Of a DNA stretch of 64,000 bases, positions 27,612 to 35,423 are shown one piece after another (the first letter of the stretch is position 1; every line of letters begins with the position of its first letter). The DNA is taken from contig NZ_JACMYH010000002.1 in NCBI RefSeq assembly GCF_014235765.1, positions 248,001 to 312,000 of the forward strand, read 5' to 3'. The stretch comes from Pseudomonas baltica. Its GTDB lineage: Bacteria; Pseudomonadota; Gammaproteobacteria; Pseudomonadales; Pseudomonadaceae. Below the pieces are notes generated by a model. It searched no databases and had not been told where the DNA came from. It saw only the letters and a program-made list of their open reading frames with translations. Position numbers and translations under genes: made by a program.

Positions 27612-27953
27612 ATGAGCACAACCTATCAAGAAGACATCAGCAGCAATGTATTGCGCCGCATGAAAGAGGGCGGTTTCGATTTCGCACGCATTCATCCTAT
27701 CGAGTTCTATGCGGTCTTTCCCGATGAAGACCGGGCGCGGACGGCTGCCGGCAAGTTTCGCGGCGAGTCGCTCAATGCCCAGATAAGCGAGCGCGACGAC
27801 GGTGCCTGGCACCTGGAGTTAAGCAAGCTGATGTACGCGACCTACGGCGGCATCGGTGAATTCGAGCAGGATTTCGAAGCCGTGGTCGAGCCTCTGGGAG
27901 GTGAAATCGAGGGGTGGGGCGTGAAGCACGAGGTCCAACGCCCGCAGGCCTGA
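27612..27953 (+). CDS. RraB-like ribonuclease E inhibitor-family protein
   Basis: 113 residues. The region IHPIEFYAVFPDEDRARTAA followed by WHLELSKLMYATYGGIGEFE matches the RraB fold (regulator of ribonuclease activity B), in which an acidic surface binds RNase E. The C-terminus (GGEIEGWGVKHEV) fits the final strand of that fold. Start has AGGGAG upstream. Whether it inhibits RNase E here is not shown. An imperfect 14-bp inverted repeat at 27958-27988 follows the stop. Confidence 0.75.
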   Translation: MSTTYQEDISSNVLRRMKEGGFDFARIHPIEFYAVFPDEDRARTAAGKFRGESLNAQISERDDGAWHLELSKLMYATYGGIGEFEQDFEAVVEPLGGEIEGWGVKHEVQRPQA

Positions 27954-28008
27954 AACCAGGTGGACCACGGCAGCGCCGTGGTTCACCTGCTCAGCGAATC
28001 GCAGGCAA

Positions 28009-28110
28009 AAAAAAGCCGCTCACAAGGTGGCGGCGAAAGGGAATTCGGTGACTCGCAATGGGGCGCCAAGCTTTTGCCGGTGCCGATGAATTAAATATGC
28101 ACTAACGCTG
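28009..28110 (-). ncRNA. Candidate minus-strand small RNA ending in a strong terminator
   Basis: On the minus strand GCCGC-(10 nt)-GCGGC is followed by eight T (ending near 28009), a convincing terminator with no minus-strand gene upstream to terminate. A TTGCAG / TATTTAAT pair about 90-120 nt upstream could be a promoter. The RNA would lie in the 376-bp gap between the RraB-like gene and the ATP-grasp operon. Purely structural evidence; no family recognised. Confidence 0.3.
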
Positions 28111-28212
28111 CAAGCTATTGAATTCAAATCTGTCTATGCTGGTCATAGCCTCAAGCCGCTTGAAATATCCGCTTCGCAATGAAGCGTATGTCAGCGGCGT
28201 TCGGACGTTGCC

Positions 28213-28227
28213 GCACAATAACGGTGC
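28213..28227. promoter_or_regulatory. NtrC-like enhancer site
   Basis: GCACAATAACGGTGC fits the NtrC dyad GCACC-N5-GGTGC with one mismatch, centred about 86 bp upstream of the predicted sigma-54 start. Confidence 0.55.
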
Positions 28228-28248
28228 ACGGTTCCCGGCTGGGAATTC

Positions 28249-28261
28249 CAAGCGCTTGATT
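28249..28261 (-). promoter_or_regulatory. IHF-type site
   Basis: Minus-strand AATCAAGCGCTTG is an exact match to WATCAANNNNTTR and lies between the NtrC-like site and the sigma-54 promoter, where DNA bending would bring them together. Confidence 0.5.
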
Positions 28262-28279
28262 TAATGGCACATATGCCGA

Positions 28280-28294
28280 TGGCACGGGCCTTGC
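28280..28294 (+). promoter_or_regulatory. Near-perfect sigma-54 promoter
   Basis: TGGCACGGGCCTTGC matches the consensus TGGCACG-N4-TTGC at every defined position. Start expected near 28306, 24 nt before the ATP-grasp ATG, just upstream of its AAGGAG (28318-28323). Confidence 0.88.
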
Positions 28295-28329
28295 GAAGGC
28301 TCTTGGGTCCGGGTGACAAGGAGTACGGC

Positions 28330-29739
28330 ATGAGCCGCACCTATTATGATGAGATGTACGATGCCGATGGCCAAGTTCGCCCGCATTACCGGGAGTTCGC
28401 CCGTTGGTTGGCCGATACGCCGCAGGAACTGCTTGCCCAGCGTCGACGCGAGGCCGATTTGTTGTTTCATCGAGCCGGCATCACCTTCACCTTGTACGGC
28501 GACGAGCAGGGCACCGAACGGCTGATTCCCTTCGACACCATTCCACGCAGCATTCCTGCCAGCGAATGGCGCATCGTGGAGCGTGGCTGTATCCAGCGCG
28601 TCAAGGCGCTGAACATGTTCCTCGCCGACCTGTATCACGACCAGCGCATCATCAAGGCCGGTATCATCCCTGCCGAGCAGGTGCTGGCCAACGAGCAGTA
28701 TCAGCTGGCGATGCAAGGACTGGACTTGCACCGCGATATCTATTCGCACATTTCCGGGGTCGACCTGGTGCGCGACGGTGACGGCTCCTACTACGTCCTG
28801 GAAGACAACCTGCGCACGCCCAGTGGCGTGAGCTACATGCTCGAAGACCGCAAGATGATGATGCGGCTGTTTCCCGAGTTGTTCGCCGCGCAGCGCATCG
28901 CTCCCGTGGATCACTACCCCAATCTGCTGCTTGATACCCTGAAAAGCTCCAGCGCGATCGACAATCCCAGCGTGGTGGTGCTGACCCCGGGCCGTTTCAA
29001 CAGTGCGTTCTTCGAGCACGCCTTCCTGGCGCGCGAAATGGGCGTGGAACTGGTGGAAGGCGCGGACCTGTTCGTGCGTGACGATAAAGTGTTCATGCGC
29101 ACCACCGACGGACCCAAGCCGGTGGACGTGATCTATCGACGCCTGGACGACGCCTTCCTCGACCCATTGGCCTTCAACCCCGACTCCATGCTTGGCGTTC
29201 CCGGCCTGCTGGCCGCGTATCGCTCCGGGAATGTGGTATTGGCCAATGCCATCGGCACCGGCGTGGCCGACGACAAGTCGGTCTACCCCTTCGTCACCGA
29301 TATGATCCGCTTCTACCTGGATGAAGAACCCATTCTCAAGAACGTGCCGACCTGGCAGTGCCGCAAGCCTTCGGAGCTGTCCCATGTGCTGGCCAACCTG
29401 CCCGATCTGGTGGTCAAGGAAACCCAGGGCTCGGGTGGCTACGGCATGCTGGTAGGCCCTTGCGCGAGTGCCGCCGAAATCGAAAACTTCCGGGCGCGCC
29501 TCAAGGCCCGACCCCATGCCTACATCGCCCAACCCACGTTGTCGCTGTCGACCTGCCCGACGTTCGTCGAGAACGGCATCGCACCGCGCCACATCGACCT
29601 TCGCCCCTTCGTTCTGGCCGGCCGTGAAACCCGCGTGGTGCCAGGCGGCCTGACCCGAGTGGCGTTGCGTGAAGGCTCGCTGGTGGTGAATTCGTCGCAG
29701 GGCGGCGGGACCAAAGACACCTGGGTGGTCGAGGATTAA
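28330..29739 (+). CDS. Circularly permuted ATP-grasp protein (type 2)
   Basis: 469 residues from the ATG at 28330 (AAGGAG at 7 nt); the frame upstream overlaps the promoter. N-terminal MSRTYYDEMYDADGQVRPHY and the blocks YVLEDNLRTPSGVSYMLEDR, KETQGSGGYGML and RHIDLRPFVL are characteristic of CP-ATP-grasp proteins, which are predicted to form amide bonds through acyl-phosphate intermediates. It heads a three-gene operon with alpha-E and transglutaminase-like proteins. The substrate is unknown: a peptide or protein-linked amino acid is the usual prediction. Confidence 0.88.
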   Translation: MSRTYYDEMYDADGQVRPHYREFARWLADTPQELLAQRRREADLLFHRAGITFTLYGDEQGTERLIPFDTIPRSIPASEWRIVERGCIQRVKALNMFLADLYHDQRIIKAGIIPAEQVLANEQYQLAMQGLDLHRDIYSHISGVDLVRDGDGSYYVLEDNLRTPSGVSYMLEDRKMMMRLFPELFAAQRIAPVDHYPNLLLDTLKSSSAIDNPSVVVLTPGRFNSAFFEHAFLAREMGVELVEGADLFVRDDKVFMRTTDGPKPVDVIYRRLDDAFLDPLAFNPDSMLGVPGLLAAYRSGNVVLANAIGTGVADDKSVYPFVTDMIRFYLDEEPILKNVPTWQCRKPSELSHVLANLPDLVVKETQGSGGYGMLVGPCASAAEIENFRARLKARPHAYIAQPTLSLSTCPTFVENGIAPRHIDLRPFVLAGRETRVVPGGLTRVALREGSLVVNSSQGGGTKDTWVVED

Positions 29740-29751
29740 GGATGCCTGCCA

Positions 29752-30702
29752 ATGCTAAGTAGAACTGCCTCTGATCTGTATTGGATGTCGCGCTATCTGG
29801 AGCGCGTCGAAAACCTCGCGCGCATGCTCGATGTCAGCTATTCGCTGTCGTTGATGCCGCAGGATGGCCGCGGTGACGGCCTCGACGAAATCGCCATGCC
29901 GCTGTTGATCACCGGCACCCTGGAAGACTACCTGGAACGTCACGGCCAGCTGCATGCCGAGCGCTTGCTGCATTTTTTTGCTTTGGATCCGGCCAATCCG
30001 GCCAGCATCTACAGCTGCCTGGGGGCGGCACGGGCCAGCGCCCATGCGGTGCGCGGGCGGATCACCGCCGACATGTGGGAGAACATCAACTCCACCTGGC
30101 TGGAGATCCGCGGGATTGCCGAGCAGGGCGTGGGTCGCTATGGCATGAGTCGGTTCTGTGACTGGGTCAAGGAGCGCGCCCACCTGTTTCGTGGAGCGAC
30201 CTATGGCACGCTGATGCGCAACGATGCGTTCCGCTTCATTCGCCTGGGCACCTTCATCGAGCGCGCCGACAACACCCTGCGCTTGCTCGATGCGCGTTAC
30301 GAGATGCTCGGTGACGATGCCTATTCGGTCGACGACAGCTCGGCCCGTGGTTACTACCAGTGGAGTGCGCTGCTGCGCGCGCTGTCGAGCTTCGAGGCCT
30401 ACACCGAAATCTATCGCGATGCACCGGCCGCCAAGCCGGTGGCCGAACTGTTGCTGCTGCGCGCCGACGTGCCCCGTTCGCTGCGCGCGTGTACCGAGGA
30501 GATCAACCAGATTCTCGCCGACCTGCCCGGCGCCAATGGTCGCCCGGCGCAGCGCCTGGCCGCCGAACTGGATGCACGCCTGCGCTACACCGGTATCGAC
30601 GAGATCCTCGACGAAGGCCTGCACGAGTGGTTGAACGAACAGATCCCGCTGGTGCGCCAGTTGGGCAATGCGATCCACAGTGCCTATCTGGAGGCTGTAT
30701 GA
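29752..30702 (+). CDS. Alpha-E domain protein (DUF403)
   Basis: 316 residues, almost all helical, beginning LSRTASDLYWMSRYLERVENLAR, the signature start of alpha-E proteins, with later FIRLGTFIERADNTLRLLDARY. The family has no assigned chemistry; it always travels with CP-ATP-grasp and transglutaminase-like partners. It starts 12 nt after the ATP-grasp stop and its stop overlaps the next ATG (ATGA). Confidence 0.9.
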   Translation: MLSRTASDLYWMSRYLERVENLARMLDVSYSLSLMPQDGRGDGLDEIAMPLLITGTLEDYLERHGQLHAERLLHFFALDPANPASIYSCLGAARASAHAVRGRITADMWENINSTWLEIRGIAEQGVGRYGMSRFCDWVKERAHLFRGATYGTLMRNDAFRFIRLGTFIERADNTLRLLDARYEMLGDDAYSVDDSSARGYYQWSALLRALSSFEAYTEIYRDAPAAKPVAELLLLRADVPRSLRACTEEINQILADLPGANGRPAQRLAAELDARLRYTGIDEILDEGLHEWLNEQIPLVRQLGNAIHSAYLEAV

Positions 30703-31532
30703 GGCTTAACATCAGTCACGAAACCGCCTATCACTACGATGACGAGGTGCGCGCCAGCATCCAGTACCTGCGCCTTACGCCGCACGACAGCGAACGCCAG
30801 CGCATTCTCAGCTGGCAGCTTGACCTGCCGCGCCCGGTGCGCGCCCAGCTCGACCCGTTCGGCAACATCCTGCATGTGCTGACCCTGGACGAGCCGCACG
30901 ACGCGATCATCATCGGCGCGCGTGGCCAGGTCGAGATCGACGAAACCCGCGAGGCCGAACACGAGACACAGTCACCGCTGCCGTTCCTGCGGTTCACCCG
31001 GCTGACCGAGGCCGACGACGCCTTGCGTGCCTTTGCCGCCGAACAGTGCCACACGCGGCGCGACCGCAATGGCCTGATCGACCTGATGCAGGGTCTGCAC
31101 CAGCACATCACCTACACCAGTGGTGCGACGGCCGTGGACACCTGTGCCGCGCAAGCCTTCGCCAGCGGCGCCGGGGTCTGTCAGGACCACACCCATGCCT
31201 TTCTTGCCTGTGCCCGCAGCCTGGGGGTCCCGGCACGCTATGTCTCTGGCTACCTGTTCACCGAGGACACCGAGCACATGGCCAGCCACGCCTGGGCCGA
31301 AGCCTGGCTCGACGATGCCTGGTACAGCTTCGATGTGACCAACCAATTGGCGCGCCCGGAGCGCCACTTGAAACTGGCGATAGGCCTGGACTACCTGGAT
31401 GCCTGCCCGGTGCGCGGCATGCGTCGCGGTGGCGGTTTCGAGCAGATGCACGCCAAGGTACTGGTCGCACCGAGCGCACCTGTGGTCAGCGTGGCCACTG
31501 CGCCGCAGTCCCAGAGTCAGACTCAAGGCTAG
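30699..31532 (+). CDS. Transglutaminase-like protein of the ATP-grasp/alpha-E operon
   Basis: 277 residues. The N-terminal beta domain (RLNISHETAYHYDDEVRAS) is the bacterial transglutaminase N-terminal module. The papain-like core has Cys in GAGVCQDHTHAFLACAR, His in MASHAWAEAWL, and Asp in WYSFDVTNQ. Such enzymes act as cysteine peptidases or amide exchangers. Its ATG overlaps the alpha-E stop. The Anbu/HslV-like peptidase gene that often completes this operon is not present downstream. Confidence 0.9.
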   Translation: MRLNISHETAYHYDDEVRASIQYLRLTPHDSERQRILSWQLDLPRPVRAQLDPFGNILHVLTLDEPHDAIIIGARGQVEIDETREAEHETQSPLPFLRFTRLTEADDALRAFAAEQCHTRRDRNGLIDLMQGLHQHITYTSGATAVDTCAAQAFASGAGVCQDHTHAFLACARSLGVPARYVSGYLFTEDTEHMASHAWAEAWLDDAWYSFDVTNQLARPERHLKLAIGLDYLDACPVRGMRRGGGFEQMHAKVLVAPSAPVVSVATAPQSQSQTQG

Positions 31533-32070
31533 ATTTCGGACGTGCGCCTGCACAGGCGCCGGTGCGGCGGGAGCGCCCTGAGGTTTGACCGCGAAACGTC
31601 AGCTGAACAGCCTGCCCAGATTGGGCAGGATCAGCACCAGCGTCATGGTGAACACGATGAGTCCGGCCTGGCGGATCTTTGGATGTTTGAACATGGCAGA
31701 CTGCCTATGAGTTATGTTCTTCCTGGCGCCAACCCATGCTGCAACCTTGGTTGAGCTTGGCGAAAAGGTGCACCCCCCACGACTCGATGTGCCCATACGG
31801 CCGCATCAATAGTCATGCTTTTACCTTAGAACCCTTGATTGACGGGGCTTAGAACGCTTTGCCACGGTAGGCAGGGTCGTTTCGATCAAACTCGACTAAG
31901 GAACTCTTTTGCCGATTTTGAACATGCCGTGCTAGACGCCCAAGAAGGCGAATGCAAGCTCGGGGGTGTGAATTACCGTTCATCGGGCAAATCCGGGGCA
32001 GCTTCACTTGCCAGCCAGCGCCGATAACGGGCAGGCTTGCTACCTGCGTTCCCTCTCCATCGAGTGACCT
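31533..32070. other. 538-bp gap, mostly without recognised content
   Basis: Holds GC-rich inverted repeats just after the transglutaminase stop (GCGCCTGCACAGGCGC near 31545) and a candidate 31-residue minus-strand gene (31599-31694). No Anbu-type peptidase, tRNA or other gene is visible in the remaining sequence. Confidence 0.5.
31599..31694 (-). CDS. Candidate small membrane peptide
   Basis: 31 residues, basic start MFKHPKIRQ then one hydrophobic stretch (AGLIVFTMTLVLILPNLGRL). The composition looks like a genuine single-helix protein, but the ribosome binding site is weak. It may instead be read from a longer frame starting at 31796. Confidence 0.4.
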   Translation of the reverse strand: MFKHPKIRQAGLIVFTMTLVLILPNLGRLFS

Positions 32071-32796
32071 ATGACCCTCAACATCTGCATTCTGGAAACC
32101 GACGTGCTGCGGCCCGAACTGGTCGAGCAATACCATGGCTACGGCCGCATGTTCGAAACGTTGTTCGCCAGCCAGCCCATTCCTGCCAAGTTCACCGTGT
32201 TCAACGTAATGAACGGTGAATACCCACCGGCCGATGCCCACTACGATGCGTATCTGGTCACCGGTAGCAAGGCTGACTCCTTTGCCACCGACCCGTGGAT
32301 CGAAACGCTCAGGACGTTTCTGCTGGAGCGCTACCAGCGCGGCGACAAGCTGCTCGGCATCTGCTTTGGCCATCAGTTGCTGGCGCTGCTGCTGGGCGGC
32401 AAGGCAGAGCGCGCGACCCAAGGCTGGGGCGTGGGCACCCATGAATACAGCCTGGCCAACCGTGCGTCCTGGATGAGTCCGAAAGTCGAAACGTTGACCC
32501 TGCTGATCAGCCATCAAGACCAGGTGACGTCGCTGCCGCAGAACGCATCGGTCGTGGCGTCGAGCGAATTCTGCCCGTTCGCGGCCTATCAGATCGGTGA
32601 TCAGGTCCTGTGTTTCCAGGGGCATCCGGAATTCATCCATGACTATTCCAGAGCGCTGCTCGACATTCGTCAGCAGCACCTGGGCGAGCCGGTGTATCAG
32701 AAAGCCATTGCCAGCCTGGACCGTGATCACCACGGCATCACCGTGGCTGAATGGATGATGCGCTTCGTCGCGCAGGGCACCCCGCCCGCGGCGTGA
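32071..32796 (+). CDS. Class I glutamine amidotransferase-like protein
   Basis: 241 residues. Triad-type glutaminase: nucleophile Cys in LLGICFGHQLLALLLGG, His in CFQGHPEF, and a following acidic residue. YLVTGSKADSF replaces the usual oxyanion strand. Members include GMP-synthase-like and gamma-glutamyl hydrolase-like enzymes; stand-alone copies hydrolyse or transfer glutamine amide or cleave gamma-glutamyl bonds. It follows the nitrogen-type ATP-grasp operon but is separated from it by 538 bp. Confidence 0.82.
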   Translation: MTLNICILETDVLRPELVEQYHGYGRMFETLFASQPIPAKFTVFNVMNGEYPPADAHYDAYLVTGSKADSFATDPWIETLRTFLLERYQRGDKLLGICFGHQLLALLLGGKAERATQGWGVGTHEYSLANRASWMSPKVETLTLLISHQDQVTSLPQNASVVASSEFCPFAAYQIGDQVLCFQGHPEFIHDYSRALLDIRQQHLGEPVYQKAIASLDRDHHGITVAEWMMRFVAQGTPPAA

Positions 32797-32830
32797 CGCT
32801 CGTGCCCTGGCAGGGTCGGACAGCGCGCGG

Positions 32831-33802
32831 CTACAGCCAGCCAGCGCGCTTGAAGCCGGCGAACAGGCCGGTGCAGCCGGACGCGATGACCCCCAGCACG
32901 ATGTAGTAGCCGTAGTGCCAGGTCAGCTCCGGCATGTTTTCGAAGTTCATCCCGTAGATACCGGCGACGGCCGTGGGAAAGGCCAGGATCGCTGCCCACG
33001 CGGCAAACTTGCGCTGGGTCAGGCTTTGCCGCGACGACTCCAGCAGCAGGCCGATCTCGATGGTCTGCGTGGCGATGTCACTCATGGTCGCCAGGTCTTC
33101 CATCTGCCGGTTCACATGAATCTGCACGTCGCGGAAATAGGGGCGCATGTTCTTGTCGATGAACGGGAAGTCCAGCCGCTGCAGCTCTTCACTGATCTCG
33201 ACCATGGGCGCCACATAGCGGCGCATGCGCAGCAGCTCGCGGCGCAGCCCGTGCAGGTGCTGGATATCGGCTTCGTTGAGCGAGCCACCGAGCACGCGGC
33301 GCTCCAGCGATTCGATTTCACAGTGGATGGTCTCGCTGACCGGCTGGTAGTTCTCGGTGACGAAATCGAGCAGAGCGTAGAGCACGAAATCTTCGCCGTG
33401 ATCGAGCAGCAATGGTCGCGCTTCGCAACGCTTGCGCACCGAGGCGTAGGAAGCCGAGTGGCCGTTGCGGCAAGTGATGATATAGCCGCGTCCGGCGAAG
33501 ATATGGGTCTCGACGAACTCGACTTTGCCGTCTCGACGGATCGGCGAATAGGTCACGATGAACAGTGCATCGCCGAAAGTTTCGAGTTTGGGTCGACTGT
33601 GCACCTCGAGGGCGTCTTCGATGGCCAGCTCATGCAGGTCGAACTGTTTCTGCAGTTGGCTCATCTGTTCGGCGTCGGGCTGTTCCAGGCCGATCCATAC
33701 GAAATGCCCCGGACGCCGCGCCCATTGCGCGCCGTCGTCGAGGCTGATGTCGGTAATCTTCTTGCCCGCGCTGTATACCGCGGCGGCGACCACTCGGCCC
33801 AT
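32831..33802 (-). CDS. CorA-family divalent metal transporter
   Basis: About 323 residues from the ATG at 33802; a GTG at 33811 has no room for a ribosome site. The cytoplasmic funnel is helical. At the C-terminus two membrane helices flank the selectivity loop, with the GMN motif in YGMNFENMPEL. It forms a pentameric Mg2+ (or Co2+/Ni2+/Zn2+) channel. The short basic tail after helix 2 (KRAGWL) is typical. It is convergent with the amidotransferase gene. Confidence 0.9.
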   Translation of the reverse strand: MGRVVAAAVYSAGKKITDISLDDGAQWARRPGHFVWIGLEQPDAEQMSQLQKQFDLHELAIEDALEVHSRPKLETFGDALFIVTYSPIRRDGKVEFVETHIFAGRGYIITCRNGHSASYASVRKRCEARPLLLDHGEDFVLYALLDFVTENYQPVSETIHCEIESLERRVLGGSLNEADIQHLHGLRRELLRMRRYVAPMVEISEELQRLDFPFIDKNMRPYFRDVQIHVNRQMEDLATMSDIATQTIEIGLLLESSRQSLTQRKFAAWAAILAFPTAVAGIYGMNFENMPELTWHYGYYIVLGVIASGCTGLFAGFKRAGWL

Positions 33803-33990
33803 GATGCTCACTTCTTAGATTGGCAGGGCGACCCGGTATGGGCCTGCTGTGGATAGGAGTGTTCCGGCGCGGCGCAGTTCGCGGTTCAGTTCATCGATCG
33901 CGCAGTGCACTGCGCAGCGGCCTGCTCACGCCCGCCACAGTGAAGGCCCAACGTGTGGGCAAGGGTCCCTACCGCTCGTACTGACGCGCC

Positions 33991-34680
33991 TTAGAAGCCT
34001 TGCTCCTGGTCAATCCGGATGGCTTCGTCCAAGGTCTCCAGGAACGCTTTACGTGCCTTGAGTTTGGTCCTGGCGTGGGCCTTCATGTTGAGCTTCTGCA
34101 AGCGTTGCGCTGCAGCGAGGGCGGCGGCCTGCAACTGCTCGGGCGGCACCACCTCATCGAGAAAACCGGCCTGCAACGCCCCGGCAGGATCGAACATTTC
34201 CGCACCGATTACCGAGCGCTGGAAGGCTGAACGGCGCAGGCGATCCCTGGCCAGCTCGATGCCGGCGTGGTGCATGGTCATGCCGATCTGCACCTCGTTC
34301 AAACCGATATGGAACGGGCCTTCCACGCCGATCCGGTAATCGGCCGACAGCAGCAGGAACGCACCTTTGGCCACGGCGTGTCCTGGGCAGGCCACGATGA
34401 CCGGGAACGGATGGCTCAACAGCCGACGGGCGAGGGTAGAGCCCTGGGTGACCAGACTGATCGCATTCTCCGGGCTCGAGGTCATGACCTTGAGGTCGTA
34501 ACCTGCGGAAAGGATGCCGGGTTGACCGGTGATGACCACCACGGCGCGCGCCTCTACGGCCCGATCCAGAGCCTCGTTGAGCGCCGCGATGACGGCAGGC
34601 GAGATGGCGTTCACCTTGCCGTTGTTCAGGGTCAAGGTGACGATGCCGCCCTCGAGTTGGTAATCGATCAGCTCACTCAT
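33991..34680 (-). CDS. Crotonase/enoyl-CoA hydratase family protein
   Basis: 229 residues, short for the family. Oxyanion-hole segments ILSAGYDLK and HAVAKGAFLLLSADYR fit the crotonase fold, and substrate binding by an acyl-CoA is expected. The two catalytic Glu residues of classical hydratases are not clear: GLNEVQIGM supplies one Glu. It may therefore be an isomerase or hydrolase instead. GGAATACC precedes the start. Divergent from tRNA-Ser. Confidence 0.8.
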   Translation of the reverse strand: MSELIDYQLEGGIVTLTLNNGKVNAISPAVIAALNEALDRAVEARAVVVITGQPGILSAGYDLKVMTSSPENAISLVTQGSTLARRLLSHPFPVIVACPGHAVAKGAFLLLSADYRIGVEGPFHIGLNEVQIGMTMHHAGIELARDRLRRSAFQRSVIGAEMFDPAGALQAGFLDEVVPPEQLQAAALAAAQRLQKLNMKAHARTKLKARKAFLETLDEAIRIDQEQGF

Positions 34681-34826
34681 GCCGGTATTCCTTGTCGTGT
34701 TGTGGCGCCGACGTTACCCAGCCTTGCCGGCTGGGTAAAGCGCCGTGACTGACTGGCCGGTCACGCTGACAGGCCCGAGGGAATTTGGCGCTGGGCTTAA
34801 GCGCATGAAAAACTTGCAGAAAAGCT

Positions 34827-34855
34827 TTGCCATCACGAACGCTATCGACTACATT
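34827..34855 (+). promoter_or_regulatory. Sigma-70 promoter of tRNA-Ser
   Basis: TTGCCA (34827-34832), a 17-bp spacer, TACATT (34850-34855), then a GC-rich discriminator (GCGCGCC) typical of stringently controlled stable-RNA promoters. Start near 34862. Confidence 0.75.
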
Positions 34856-34893
34856 AGCGCGCCTCGACACACCGAACAGGTGCGCCGAGAAAC

Positions 34894-34983
34894 GGTGAAG
34901 TGTCCGAGTGGCTGAAGGAGCACGCCTGGAAAGTGTGTATACAGGAAACTGTATCAAGGGTTCGAATCCCTTCTTCACCGCCA
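34894..34983 (+). tRNA. tRNA-Ser (anticodon GGA)
   Basis: 90 nt including encoded CCA. Acceptor stem GGTGAAG/CTTCACC, anticodon loop CTGGAAA (GGA), long variable arm, and T-loop GGTTCGAATCCC. Its 3' end is part of the 17-bp attachment repeat; the gene itself remains intact after island insertion. Confidence 0.97.
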
Positions 34984-34986
34984 TAT
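34970..34986. other. Island attachment site, tRNA end
   Basis: CTTCTTCACCGCCATAT, spanning the T-stem/acceptor end of tRNA-Ser plus 3 nt. An identical copy lies at 56698-56714; the flanking bases differ. Confidence 0.88.
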
Positions 34987-34995
34987 CGCAGTCAG

Positions 34996-35018
34996 AAAGC
35001 CCCGCCATGCGGGGCTTT
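34996..35018 (+). terminator. Terminator behind tRNA-Ser, island side
   Basis: AAAGCCCCGC-CAT-GCGGGGCTTT, a 10-bp perfect stem. It lies inside the island, so the incoming DNA brought its own terminator; the likely original one is at 56725-56761. Confidence 0.85.
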
Positions 35019-35144
35019 CTGCTTTCTGAGGTTTGTTGTTCTCTATCCGGTCCCCCATTTCAATATAGCGTTGCTCCGAACTGAATCGCCCCTGGTTTCG
35101 TAGACACCTCCAAGCCTCATAATGAGGCCCAAATAGGAGGTGCC

Positions 35145-35423
35145 ATGAGTCGTCAGCGTTACCCCGAAGAATTCAAGATCGAAGCGGTCAAGCAGGTGAC
35201 CGAAAAAGGCAAACCTGTAGCCGATGTCGTCCAGCGCCTGGGCATGTCCGTGCACAGCCTCTACGCCTGGATCAAGGTCTACAGCAAGCCCCAAGAGCAG
35301 CGTCAGCAAGATGACGATCAGCAGGCCGAACTTCGCAAGCTACGCGCTGAACTCGAGCGCGTGACTGAAGAACGAGACATCTTAAAAAAGGCCGCCGCGT
35401 ACTTTGCCAAGCAGTGCGGCTGA
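35145..35423 (+). CDS. IS3-family transposase OrfA
   Basis: 92 residues: an N-terminal helix-turn-helix (RYPEEFKIEAVKQVTEKGKP, ADVVQRLGMSVHSLYAWIK) and a C-terminal leucine-zipper-like helix (ELRKLRAELERVTEERDILK). It binds the IS ends and dimerises with OrfAB. AGGAGG lies upstream. Near its end A6G (35384-35390) is the expected slippery site for -1 frameshifting into orfB, whose frame is open across the slip. Confidence 0.9.
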   Translation: MSRQRYPEEFKIEAVKQVTEKGKPVADVVQRLGMSVHSLYAWIKVYSKPQEQRQQDDDQQAELRKLRAELERVTEERDILKKAAAYFAKQCG

